DNA of 64,000 nt from UBA3910 sp002391465 (GCA_030054835.1 JASGVS010000027.1:72235-136234), one strand, 5' to 3'. Counted from the stretch's first letter, positions 16,828 to 24,672 are shown. Notes: a model not told the origin generated them from the sequence alone. Numbers and translations are program-made.

Positions 16828-17560
16828 GTACGGGCTGGGGCGCAGTTATTTCCGGAAAAGCGTCTGTCCCGATTGCGGGGAGGAGCGTCGGGAGAGATAC
16901 ATTCGCCATCCCTTTCCCTTACCCGCGGGTTTCAAAAAGGGTGAATGGCTCCTTTCAGACTGCGCCTGCGTTAGGGCGGCTCGGCGGGATACCCGCTCTG
17001 TGCTGGACAACATACTAATCGAACGTTCTCGCCATCCGCTGCCAGTGGGACTGCGCAGCAAGACTTTTAAGAGCTTCCAGGTTGATGAGCTTAACAGAAG
17101 CGCCGTCCAGGCCTGTGAGCAGTTTGTGCGCAACTTTGAGAAAATCACAGGTGGTCAAGGCATTCTGCTTTTGGGTAGGTCTGGAACGGGAAAAACCCAT
17201 TTGGCCTGTTCCATAGTAAACAGTCTCTATCCCAAGTATTCTGTCCTCTTTCGCCATGTGCCAACCTTAATGGAAAGAATGCGCTACGCCAATGTGGATC
17301 TGGAGCCCCTTTTAGCCGCAGATTTGCTTGTACTTGATGATGTGGGCAGCGAGCGGATAACGGGCTGGACAGCGGAACGGCTGCTCATAATTGTTGACGG
17401 TAGGCTGACCAGCCATAAACCCACCGTTTTCACAACCAACTTTGCTACCCAAGACTTTGAGGCGCGGATGGGTATGCGCCTAGCTTCGCGCATCTTAGGC
17501 AGCAATCTTCACCTTCTACTCAAAGGTCCCGATCGGCGCCTGGTGCGCCACGGTTTGTAA
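16820..17560 (+). CDS. DnaC/DnaI-like helicase-loader ATPase
   Basis: A 246-residue AAA+ ATPase. A cysteine cluster (CPDCGEERRERY and CACVRA, residues about 14-52) is a likely zinc site as in DnaI. Walker A GRSGTGKTH is near residue 118, Walker B LLVLDDVGSE near 170, and sensor 1 TVFTTNF near 206, followed by an arginine-finger region RLASRI. These are features of DnaC/DnaI loaders that place DnaB-family helicase on DNA. It overlaps the DnaD-like gene by 8 bases. A transposon-type IstB is less likely, given the partner and zinc site. Confidence 0.82.
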   Translation: MSEYGLGRSYFRKSVCPDCGEERRERYIRHPFPLPAGFKKGEWLLSDCACVRAARRDTRSVLDNILIERSRHPLPVGLRSKTFKSFQVDELNRSAVQACEQFVRNFEKITGGQGILLLGRSGTGKTHLACSIVNSLYPKYSVLFRHVPTLMERMRYANVDLEPLLAADLLVLDDVGSERITGWTAERLLIIVDGRLTSHKPTVFTTNFATQDFEARMGMRLASRILGSNLHLLLKGPDRRLVRHGL

Positions 17561-17590
17561 GCGTTTTTAGAGGATTTTACTTAAAAACGC
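17561..17590. terminator. AT-rich hairpin between converging genes
   Basis: GCGTTTTTA (17561-17569) pairs with TAAAAACGC (17582-17590) around a 12-base loop. It overlaps the last codons of the reverse-strand glnQ-like gene and may end transcription from both sides; the stem is AT-rich, so strength is uncertain. Confidence 0.35.
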
Positions 17591-18298
17591 CTTTGTCCTC
17601 TCCTGCTTAGGGTCGGAAAATATTCGATCCGGGCTGTCCTCTTCCACAATTACCCCTTCATCCATGAAAATTACCCGATCGGCGACCTCTTTGGCAAAGC
17701 CCATTTCATGAGTGACCACGATCATGGTGCGACCCTGCAGGGCCAGGTCCTTTATTACCTCTAACACTTCTCCGATCATCTCCGGATCGAGGGCAGAAGT
17801 AGGTTCATCGAAAAGGAGTACCTTCGGTTCCATTGCTAACGCCCGGGCGATGGCTACCCTCTGACGCTGACCTCCCGAGAGTTCATCCGGATAGCTGTTT
17901 GCTTTCTCCACCAAGCCAACCTGCTTCAAAAGCTCCAGGGCACGGGTGCGCGCCTGTTCAGCCTCAGTTCCCCTTACTTTGCGGGGAGCCAGGGTGATGT
18001 TGTCAACTACCTTTAGGTGGGGGAAGAGGTTAAAGCCTTGAAAGACCATCCCCATCTCCTGTCTTACCTGCCGCAGGTTGTGTTTCGGGTCAACCTCTTC
18101 GTTTTCAAACAGGATGGAGCCCCCGGACGGCTGTTCCAGGTAGTTGAGGCAGCGCAGCAGCGTACTCTTGCCGCTACCCGAAGGTCCGATTATGACAACT
18201 ACTTCTCCTGAATAGACTTTCAGGGAAACACCCTTAAGAACATGCAGCTGTCCAAATGATTTATGCAGATTGCGTACTTCAACTATTGCTTGAGTCAT
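17567..18298 (-). CDS. Polar amino-acid ABC transporter ATPase (GlnQ-type)
   Basis: Energises an amino-acid importer on the cytoplasmic side. The 243-residue subunit has Walker A GPSGSGKSTLL near residue 38, Q-loop MVFQGFNLFPHL, signature LSGGQRQRVAIARAL near 141, Walker B VLLFDEPTSALD and the H-loop VTHEM. The PAAT (GlnQ/HisP) family is clear; the exact amino acid is not. The start overlaps the permease gene by 20 bases. Third gene of a reverse-strand operon (binding protein, permease, ATPase). Confidence 0.93.
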   Translation of the reverse strand: MTQAIVEVRNLHKSFGQLHVLKGVSLKVYSGEVVVIIGPSGSGKSTLLRCLNYLEQPSGGSILFENEEVDPKHNLRQVRQEMGMVFQGFNLFPHLKVVDNITLAPRKVRGTEAEQARTRALELLKQVGLVEKANSYPDELSGGQRQRVAIARALAMEPKVLLFDEPTSALDPEMIGEVLEVIKDLALQGRTMIVVTHEMGFAKEVADRVIFMDEGVIVEEDSPDRIFSDPKQERTKAFLSKIL

Positions 18299-18947
18299 GC
18301 TGAACCATCCTTTTTTCTAAGAGATCGACCAGGCGGGAAACGGTAAAGGTCATCACAAAAAAGATCAGGGCCACAGCCAGCCAGACTTCAAAGGGCCGGA
18401 AGGTGCGCCCGATTATTATCTGTCCCTTCCGTACCAGTTCCTCCAAGGCGATCACTGATACTAGGGATGAGTCCTTTAAGAGGGCGATAAACTCGTTGCC
18501 CAGGGGAGGCAGGATGCGCCGGAAGGCCTGGGGTAGAATGACGTGCCGCATCGTTTGCCCTTTGGTGAGACCTAAGGAAAAGGCCGCTTCCCACTGTCCT
18601 TTATCTAGGGACTGGATGCCCGAGCGCACGATTTCACCCACATAGGCACCGCTGTTTACGCTCAGGGCCAATAGGGCTGCGGCGTAGGCGGGTATGGGCC
18701 TCTGAATCAAACCGGGCAGGCCGTAAAAGACGATAAAGGTCTGAACCAAAAGGGGCGTGCCCCGAATGACGTCGATATATGCCGCGGCTGCGTAGCGCAG
18801 GGGCCCCTTAGAGATGCGGGCTATGCCTGTGATTGTACCGATAATGATGCCAAAAAAGACAGATACGGTTGTGAGTTGAACGGTCAGCTTCGCGCCCTCT
18901 AGGAGCGTGGGCAGGGAAGACCAGACCAGATCCCAGCGAAATCCCAA
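18279..18947 (-). CDS. Polar amino-acid ABC transporter permease
   Basis: A 222-residue membrane subunit with about five helices and the EAA loop of the HisM/GlnP family (EAAFSLGLTKGQTMRHVILPQAF is split by the cytoplasmic loop; key residues are EAA followed by G and P near 137-158). RGTPLLVQ near residue 63 is also diagnostic. The start is TTG 18947 with AAGGAG about 8 bases before it. A stable hairpin separates it from the upstream binding-protein gene. Confidence 0.92.
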   Translation of the reverse strand: MGFRWDLVWSSLPTLLEGAKLTVQLTTVSVFFGIIIGTITGIARISKGPLRYAAAAYIDVIRGTPLLVQTFIVFYGLPGLIQRPIPAYAAALLALSVNSGAYVGEIVRSGIQSLDKGQWEAAFSLGLTKGQTMRHVILPQAFRRILPPLGNEFIALLKDSSLVSVIALEELVRKGQIIIGRTFRPFEVWLAVALIFFVMTFTVSRLVDLLEKRMVQHDSSNS

Positions 18948-18970
18948 AGTAAATCTCCTTTCCCATGAAA

Positions 18971-19002
18971 GGGGTGCCTAACTGTGTCCAGTTAAGCACC
19001 CC
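18971..19002. repeat. Strong hairpin between binding-protein and permease genes
   Basis: A 14-bp stem (one G-U type mismatch, GGGGTGC at the base) closes on a 4-base loop. There is no clear T run on the reverse strand, so it is better seen as an mRNA 3'-stabilising or partial-termination element that lets the binding protein be made in excess, as is common in such operons. Confidence 0.6.
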
Positions 19003-19026
19003 ACTCCATCAATCCATTAGTTAGTG

Positions 19027-19782
19027 TTATTGTGCACCAAACCACTCTTGATAAATAGCGTCATAAGTTCCGTCCGCTTTCAGCTGATCCAAAGCGGCAT
19101 TGATTTGCGCCAAGAGGTCTTTGTTGTTCTTATTCACCGCAATGCCGTAAAACTCGTTGTCAGATACTGCACCAACGTGCTTTAGGGGAGCATTGGGGTT
19201 GGCCTCCAGGTAAGCTTGGGCTACCGGCAGGTCCACTACAACCACATCGGCGGCGCCGATGATAACGGCCTGCATCGCATCGGGTACTGTATCATAACGG
19301 GAAACGGATTTCAAGCCGCCCTCATCATAAAGGTCGCTGGCCGTGAAATCGCCTGTGGTATTAATTTGCACCGCTGCGATTTTGCCTGTGAGATCGTCTA
19401 AACTGGCAATATCTTGGACGTTGCTCTTGGTTACAATAGTTAATACGGATTCGAAATAGGGGTTGGAGAAGTCGACGGACGCTGCCCGCTCAGGCGTAAT
19501 AGTTACGCCCGCAATGACCAAATCGTAGTTGTTGTTCAGCAGGGCGGGGATTAAGCCGTCCCAAGCGATGTTGTCGATTTTCACTTCCATACCTAGAGCA
19601 GCACCAATGGCACGGATCAAATCCATATCAAAGCCCAGCAGTTCACCTGTTTTCACATCCACAAATTCAAAGGGCATGAAGCCTGCTTCTGTGGCCACGC
19701 GCAGCACGCCGCTGGCTTGGACAGAGAGGGGCAGGACAGTAAGTAAGGCCAACACAACAAGGGTTACACCGATTTTTTTCAC
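19027..19782 (-). CDS. Amino-acid ABC transporter substrate-binding protein
   Basis: An extracytoplasmic solute-binding protein of family 3 (SBP_bac_3) with a signal peptide (KKIGVTLVVLALLTVLPLSVQA). Family marks are LRVATEAGFMPFEF, GFDMDLIRAIGAALG, WDGLIPALLNNNYDLVIAG and the late NKDLLAQINAALDQLKADGTYDAIYQEWF. No lipobox cysteine is present, unusual for a monoderm. GTG 19782 is favoured because AAAGGAAGG lies 9 bases upstream; ATG 19791 directly abuts that site. First gene of the transporter operon with its own promoter. Confidence 0.93.
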   Translation of the reverse strand: MKKIGVTLVVLALLTVLPLSVQASGVLRVATEAGFMPFEFVDVKTGELLGFDMDLIRAIGAALGMEVKIDNIAWDGLIPALLNNNYDLVIAGVTITPERAASVDFSNPYFESVLTIVTKSNVQDIASLDDLTGKIAAVQINTTGDFTASDLYDEGGLKSVSRYDTVPDAMQAVIIGAADVVVVDLPVAQAYLEANPNAPLKHVGAVSDNEFYGIAVNKNNKDLLAQINAALDQLKADGTYDAIYQEWFGAQ

Positions 19783-19819
19783 TGCGAACATCCTTCCTTT
19801 AGCAGATTCATTGAGACCT

Positions 19820-19847
19820 ATTATAACACGCATGCAAGAATATGCAA
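19820..19847 (-). promoter_or_regulatory. Sigma-A promoter of the amino-acid transporter operon
   Basis: On the reverse strand TTGCAT (19842-19847) and TATAAT (19820-19825) are 16 bases apart. A second TTGCAT copy lies in the spacer, giving a direct repeat that might be a regulator site. Confidence 0.65.
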
Positions 19848-19971
19848 GTTATAATAATATTTATTCCTCGTGAATTCAGCAGGAACCTCTCTTGAATAGC
19901 TAGAATTGCCACTGCATGGATAATGTATAATATTAAGTGATGGAATACCGGCAGATAAGGAGGACGTACGT

Positions 19972-20694
19972 ATGAAGATTATAGTAGTAAGTGATTATGA
20001 ACGCATGAGCGAAGAGGTGGCCAAAATCGTTCAGGCCCAGATCGCCGTTAAACCCGACAGTGTGCTCGGTCTTGCCACAGGGAGCACTCCCTTGGGTACT
20101 TACCGCAAGCTGGTGGAAATGGCCAAGGACGGTTTGGATTTCAGTCAGGTAACCACCTTTAACTTGGATGAATACGTGGGTTTGGCAGGCGATCATCCCC
20201 AGAGCTACCGCTATTACATGGAGCAGAATCTCTTTTCCGGTGTGAATATTCCCAGGGAAAAAACCTTTATTCCCAACGGAACAGCCGCCGATTTGGCAGC
20301 TGAATGCGCTGCCTATGAGGAGAAGATCAAAGGGGCAGGCGGTATTGACCTGCAGCTTTTGGGCATAGGCAGCAACGCCCACATCGGCTTTAACGAGCCC
20401 GGCTCCGAGTTCGGTTCAACCACCAGGTTGGTGGATTTGGCCGAGAGTACGATTGAGGATAATTCCCGCTTCTTTGCCTCCCGGGAAGAAGTCCCCACTC
20501 AGGCTATTTCCATGGGTATTAAAAGTATTATGCAGGCGAAACAGATTGTCTTGATGGCCAACGGTGAAAACAAGGCCGATGCCATTTGGGCAACTGTGCT
20601 TGGGCCAGTTACCAGCGACGTGCCCGCATCGGTACTGCAGCTCCATCCCTTTGTAACACTCGTTTTGGACGAGGCTGCGGCCAGTAAGCTCTAG
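19972..20694 (+). CDS. nagB: Glucosamine-6-phosphate deaminase
   Basis: NagB converts glucosamine-6-phosphate to fructose-6-phosphate and ammonia, opposing GlmS. The 240-residue protein has LGLATGSTPLGTYRKL near residue 33, FNLDEYVGL with the catalytic Asp near 68, LLGIGSNAHIGFNEPGS near 128 with catalytic Asp/His positions, and the closing ISMGIKSIM. The N residue in GSNAHIGFNEP fits the short Bacillota type without the E. coli allosteric tail. AAGGAGG precedes the ATG. A TATAAT at 19926-19931 is a possible -10 with a poor -35. Confidence 0.96.
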   Translation: MKIIVVSDYERMSEEVAKIVQAQIAVKPDSVLGLATGSTPLGTYRKLVEMAKDGLDFSQVTTFNLDEYVGLAGDHPQSYRYYMEQNLFSGVNIPREKTFIPNGTAADLAAECAAYEEKIKGAGGIDLQLLGIGSNAHIGFNEPGSEFGSTTRLVDLAESTIEDNSRFFASREEVPTQAISMGIKSIMQAKQIVLMANGENKADAIWATVLGPVTSDVPASVLQLHPFVTLVLDEAAASKL

Positions 20695-20698
20695 GCTG

Positions 20699-21439
20699 AT
20701 GCACGTCTTTGCCGATTACCATACCCATACCATTCACAGCCACGGCCGGGGCACCGTGGCTGAAAATGTGGCTGCCGCCGCCAAGCTCGGCCTGGAGGCG
20801 ATTGCCATCAGCGATCATGGTCCCAATCATCTATTTCATTACGGCATCAAAAACCTCCAGGTATTAGAGGTGATCAGAAGGGAGCTAGCCAGTGCCTGTG
20901 CAGCCCATCCCGGTGTGCGCGGTCTGGTGGCAATCGAAGCAAACATTATCAGCGTCAAGGGAGATCTGGACCTTCCTCCGGAACACCGGGGCTTGGTAGA
21001 TCTGGTACTAGCAAACATTCACAGTATGGTGCTCCCCCACAGCCTGAAAGATGCGGCAGCTATCTGGGGCTTTCATTACGGGAAACGGGTTTGGCCTTCC
21101 TTCGGCCGCCGTTCGGTGGTCGTGAATACTGAGGCTACCGTGAAAGCGTTGGAGAGGAATAAAATAGACATTCTGACCCATCCAGGCCTCAGATTTGCCA
21201 TTGATTACCGCGTTGTGGTCCAGGCCTGTGCCCATTATGGCACTGCCTTTGAGATCAACACCAGTAAGGCCTATTTAAGGCCTGAGATTATTGAACTGGC
21301 TGCTGAGGAAGGTGCTGCCTTTGTTATCAGCAGTGATGCCCATGTGCCCCAACGAGTGGGAGATTTTCAGCTCGGCCTTGAGCTGGCCAAACAGGTCGGC
21401 TTAACTGCTGAGGAAATTCTCAATGCTCGGGACAGTTAG
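20699..21439 (+). CDS. PHP-domain phosphoesterase (YcdX-like)
   Basis: A 246-residue member of the PHP metal-dependent phosphoesterase family. DYHTHTIHSHGRGTV at residues 5-19 gives the first metal ligands, ISDHGPNH near 39, EANI near 80, ANIHSM near 102, ILTHPGL near 160 and SSDAHVP near 212 supply the rest, so all the metal motifs appear complete. It begins 4 bases after nagB. Substrate is unknown; the neighbours (nagB, yvcK) suggest but do not prove a sugar-phosphate role. Confidence 0.85.
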   Translation: MHVFADYHTHTIHSHGRGTVAENVAAAAKLGLEAIAISDHGPNHLFHYGIKNLQVLEVIRRELASACAAHPGVRGLVAIEANIISVKGDLDLPPEHRGLVDLVLANIHSMVLPHSLKDAAAIWGFHYGKRVWPSFGRRSVVVNTEATVKALERNKIDILTHPGLRFAIDYRVVVQACAHYGTAFEINTSKAYLRPEIIELAAEEGAAFVISSDAHVPQRVGDFQLGLELAKQVGLTAEEILNARDS

Positions 21440-21452
21440 GGAGCGAGTAGTG

Positions 21453-22763
21453 ATGAATAAAAGGTTCAAGTGGCTTTATCCCGGAATGGGTGTAAAAAGA
21501 TGGATTGTCCTTCTAACTACGGGAATTGCTGCGGTTGCAGTTGGCCTAGCCGTAATATTGAATACGCCTTTATTATCCTTAGTGGAACAGCGGCTTTTGG
21601 GGAAACTGCAGGAGTTGGAATGGAATACTTTTGCGGTGGGAGCGATTCTGCTCATGTTGGGAGCGCTGTTTGTGGCGATTGCCATCCGTTTTGGCGTCCG
21701 TTCTTTGATCAGCGCTGTTAATCCCATTGATCTGGATACGTTGGCGGAACACATTTATCGCACCCGCAGTTTGGATCGGGGTCCGAGAATTGTGGCCATC
21801 GGTGGAGGCACTGGGCTCTCCACAATGCTGCGGGGATTAAAGGACTTTTCCAGCAACATCACTGCCATTGTGACGGTAGCGGATGATGGGGGAAGCTCTG
21901 GACGTATTCGGGAAGAGCTGGGGATTCTTCCCCCCGGCGATGTGCGCAACACCATTTTGGCACTTGCCGATACGGAGCCACTTATGGAAAAACTTTTCCA
22001 GTATCGCTTTTCCTGGGGCGAAGGCCTGCAGGGACACAGCTTTGGCAACCTTTTTATTGCCGCCATGACCGATATTACGGGCGACTTTGAACTTGCGGTC
22101 CGGGAGTTCAGTAAGGTCTTGGCTGTGCGAGGGAGGGTGCTGCCTGCAACCTTGGAGGCTGTGAGCTTAGGTGCCGAATACCGCGATGGCTCTGTTGCCA
22201 TGGGAGAGAGCAACATTCCCCAGCGGGACAAGGCGATTAAACGTGTCTTTTTGGATAAACCCGATGTGGATGCCCTGCCCGAAGCGCTGCAGGCAATAGC
22301 CCAGGCCGATATTGTTATTCTTGGGCCAGGTAGTCTTTATACAAGTATTATTCCGAATTTATTGGTTAAGCCCATTGCCGATGCCCTGGCGGTCACTCCT
22401 GCCCTCCGCATTTTCGTCTGCAACGTCGTTAGCCAGCCGGGGGAGACAGATAACTTGACTGCCAGCGAGTACGTTGCCGCCCTGTTGGAGCATGTGGATT
22501 ACAAACCGATTTTGGACTATGTATTAGTAAACAAATCTCGGCTTACCGACTTCCACTTCCGCAAGCTTGCCGCTTTGGGCTGCTTTCCAGTGCGGATCGA
22601 TCTGCCCGCCCTGAAAAACTGGGGCGTGCAGGTGAAGATCGGCGATTACCACGACAGGGAGAACCTAGCCCGCCACGACAGTTCTGCCTTGGCCCGGGAA
22701 ATTATGGCCATTGCAGGGCAGCATTTTAAACTACGGGGGAACGGCAATTCCCTTAACCATTAG
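21453..22763 (+). CDS. YvcK/GlmR family protein with N-terminal membrane anchor
   Basis: YvcK (GlmR, MgfK) proteins bind UDP-GlcNAc and control the flow of carbon to peptidoglycan. The CofD-like domain begins IVAIGGGTGLSTMLRGL near residue 110 and includes VTVADDGGSSGRIREELG, LPPGDVRN and ILGPGSLYTSI. Two hydrophobic segments (about 15-40 and 60-85) would tether it to the membrane, unlike the soluble Bacillus protein. ATG 21453 follows AGGGAG by 9 bases. whiA is one gene downstream, as in yvcK-yvcL, but rapZ/yvcJ is missing upstream and nagB-PHP takes its place. Confidence 0.9.
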   Translation: MNKRFKWLYPGMGVKRWIVLLTTGIAAVAVGLAVILNTPLLSLVEQRLLGKLQELEWNTFAVGAILLMLGALFVAIAIRFGVRSLISAVNPIDLDTLAEHIYRTRSLDRGPRIVAIGGGTGLSTMLRGLKDFSSNITAIVTVADDGGSSGRIREELGILPPGDVRNTILALADTEPLMEKLFQYRFSWGEGLQGHSFGNLFIAAMTDITGDFELAVREFSKVLAVRGRVLPATLEAVSLGAEYRDGSVAMGESNIPQRDKAIKRVFLDKPDVDALPEALQAIAQADIVILGPGSLYTSIIPNLLVKPIADALAVTPALRIFVCNVVSQPGETDNLTASEYVAALLEHVDYKPILDYVLVNKSRLTDFHFRKLAALGCFPVRIDLPALKNWGVQVKIGDYHDRENLARHDSSALAREIMAIAGQHFKLRGNGNSLNH

Positions 22764-22777
22764 TGCGTTTTAAAATC

Positions 22778-22813
22778 TCCCCCCTGAGAATAGACTACTC
22801 AGGGGGGATTTTT
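22778..22813 (+). terminator. Hairpin with T run overlapping a ribosome-binding site
   Basis: TCCCCCCTGAG (22778-22788) pairs with CTCAGGGGGGA (22798-22808) around a 9-base loop and is followed by TTTTT. It ends the yvcK transcript, yet its right arm AGGGGGGA is also the ribosome site of the VanW-type gene whose ATG is at 22814. Confidence 0.7.
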
Positions 22814-23638
22814 ATGCGGCGTTTGGGCGCTATTCTGCTGATTATCTCCACGTTGAGTGTGGGTGTACCCACCGTTTTTCGGACTGTGCACCGCCGCTTT
22901 GTGGGCGTGCGCCATGGGGTGTTTTTAGAAGAGCGGGCGATGGAATACTATTACGAGAACGAAGTGCGTGTTATCGTGGAGCAGCTGGTGCGAGCGGTGC
23001 AGAGACCTCCCCTCGATGCCAGGATTGACAGGGAGACGGGAGAGATCATCCCCCACGAAAACGGTCTCTATTTTGACATCGATGAAATTGTGAAACAGGT
23101 TATCTCTGCCCCGGCCCATACCCGCCTGGCCCTTACCGGGATAGAGATAGTCCCCTTCCTGCGCACCGAGCATCTCTTGGAGCTGGACACTATTTTGGGC
23201 GATTTCTCCACACCCCTGATGGGGAGCCCAGCCAGGGTGGAAAACATAAGGTTGTCTCTGGCTGCAATAAATAATATACTTTTATTACCAGGTGAAGTTT
23301 TTTCTTTTAATGAAATTGTGGGGGAGCGCACCCCCGAAAAGGGGTATCGGAGTGCGCCCATCATCCTGGGTGAGACAGTTGCCCCCGGTGTTGGGGGAGG
23401 GATCTGTCAAACGTCCACAACCCTGTATAACGCGGTGCGGGAAGCGGGGCTCGAGGTTGTGGAAAGGCGTATTCACTCCATAGCACCCAGCTACATCAAA
23501 CACGGCCTGGACGCGACTGTGGCCTGGCCCCATACCGACTTCAAGTTTCGCAACAGCAAAGACACCCCCGTCATTGTCAAAGGGGAGATCCAGAAATGGA
23601 GGGTGCGCGTCTGGATCGTAGGTAAGAAAGAAGGGTAA
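22814..23638 (+). CDS. VanW-family protein
   Basis: A 274-residue protein with an N-terminal signal/membrane segment (about 3-20) and a VanW domain at about 145-265 (key stretch: PGEVFSFNEIVGERTPEKGY, then GGGICQTSTTLYNA). VanW proteins occur in vancomycin clusters and widely in Bacillota envelopes; biochemical function is unknown. The region 25-140 is charged and not recognised. ATG 22814 is chosen because the upstream GTG at 22763 would place the terminator hairpin inside the coding sequence. It lies between yvcK and whiA, an unusual position. Confidence 0.85.
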   Translation: MRRLGAILLIISTLSVGVPTVFRTVHRRFVGVRHGVFLEERAMEYYYENEVRVIVEQLVRAVQRPPLDARIDRETGEIIPHENGLYFDIDEIVKQVISAPAHTRLALTGIEIVPFLRTEHLLELDTILGDFSTPLMGSPARVENIRLSLAAINNILLLPGEVFSFNEIVGERTPEKGYRSAPIILGETVAPGVGGGICQTSTTLYNAVREAGLEVVERRIHSIAPSYIKHGLDATVAWPHTDFKFRNSKDTPVIVKGEIQKWRVRVWIVGKKEG

Positions 23639-23641
23639 GCA

Positions 23642-24568
23642 ATGACCTTTTCCAGTCAAACACGTAATGAACTTGCCCGGGTGATTCCAAGTGCCCGGTG
23701 CTGTAGAATAGCCGAACTTAGTGCCCTGTATGACCTGGATGGTTTTCTTTTGGGCAGGCAGAACCAGTATTTGGACTTTAACAGCTCCCTGCCCCTTGTG
23801 GCCAGGAAAACTTGGCTTCTGCTCAAGGGACTCTACCCAGATCTGCCTGTTCAGGTTCTGTTGGTGAAATCCCGTTCTCGCCGCAGCCAGGTTTGTACCG
23901 TACGTGTCCTGGGTAAAGAAGCAGCTGCCCTTGTTTATCGCGATCTAAAGGGACAAGAAGTGGTGGACGAGTCCGGCGTACCAAGGAAAAAGTGCTGCCG
24001 CCGTGCCTATCTGCGGGGCGCCTTTTTGAACAGGGGATCGGTCACTAATCCGGAAAAAACCTACCACCTAGAAATCGTGACAGAACAGACCGCTGCTGCC
24101 GAAAGGATCTTCCATACCATGGTTTCCCTCGATCTGGAAGCCGGTCTAATCCAGCGTCAGGGTTCCTGGGTGGTCTATTTGAAAGAAGGCCAGCTCATTG
24201 TCAATCTCCTCAACTTAATGGGAGCCCACAGTGCCCTGTTGAGTTTCGAGAATGTGCGGGTTATGAAGGATATGCGGAACCGCATAAATCGTTTGGTCAA
24301 CTGTGAGACGGCAAATGTGGACAAGACTGTCAAGGCTGCACTTGATCAGATCGAAGATATTGAACGGATAGATGCTGAACTGGGGCTGGAAAACCTGCCG
24401 GGTAAACTGCAGGATGTGGCCCGGGCCCGCCTGGCCAATCCCTATGCATCCCTGCAGGAATTGGGGAACTCCCTTTCACCTAAACTGAGCAAATCCGGGG
24501 TAAACTACCGGCTCAGACAGTTAAAGAAAATCGCACAAGAACTTGACGGTTTGGATCACAATTTTTAA
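23642..24568 (+). CDS. whiA: WhiA DNA-binding/sporulation-type regulator
   Basis: WhiA has a LAGLIDADG-like N-terminal half and a C-terminal helix-turn-helix; it affects sporulation in actinomycetes and chromosome segregation and division in Bacillus. The 308-residue protein opens TFSSQTRNELARV, has CCRRAYLRGAFLNRGSVTNP in the first domain near residue 120, NRLVNCETANVDKTVKAA and the closing LSPKLSKSGVNYRLRQLKKIA helix-turn-helix. Its last 26 bases contain the promoter for cggR. Confidence 0.96.
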   Translation: MTFSSQTRNELARVIPSARCCRIAELSALYDLDGFLLGRQNQYLDFNSSLPLVARKTWLLLKGLYPDLPVQVLLVKSRSRRSQVCTVRVLGKEAAALVYRDLKGQEVVDESGVPRKKCCRRAYLRGAFLNRGSVTNPEKTYHLEIVTEQTAAAERIFHTMVSLDLEAGLIQRQGSWVVYLKEGQLIVNLLNLMGAHSALLSFENVRVMKDMRNRINRLVNCETANVDKTVKAALDQIEDIERIDAELGLENLPGKLQDVARARLANPYASLQELGNSLSPKLSKSGVNYRLRQLKKIAQELDGLDHNF

Positions 24569-24571
24569 CAT
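24543..24571 (+). promoter_or_regulatory. Sigma-A promoter of the glycolytic operon
   Basis: TTGACG (24543-24548) and TAACAT (24566-24571), 17 bases apart, lie across the end of whiA. The start point would be near 24578, about 37 bases ahead of the operator, as needed for a roadblock-type repressor site. Confidence 0.65.
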
Positions 24572-24614
24572 AACAAAGCAGGTAACATCTACCATGAGGA
24601 GAATATCCATGTAG

Positions 24615-24650
24615 TGGGACATAATAAATCCAAATGGGATAAAAAACGTC
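24615..24650 (+). promoter_or_regulatory. CggR-type operator
   Basis: The site reads TGGGAC-N6-AATC-N4-TGGGAT-N6-CGTC. Its two half-sites have exactly the spacing of the Bacillus subtilis CggR operator (CGGGAC-N6-TGTC-N4-CGGGAC-N6-TGTC) and it lies in the leader of cggR itself, so autoregulation that lifts with fructose-1,6-bisphosphate is the natural reading. Base identity is good in the purine cores and weaker in the TGTC parts. Confidence 0.75.
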
Positions 24651-24672
24651 CCACCCTGGAGGGTAGGCCGCT

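Noticed and set aside
19906..19931. TTGCCA/TATAAT pair as the nagB promoter
   Set aside because: The spacing is only 14 bases, too short for a standard sigma-A promoter; only the -10 is plausible.
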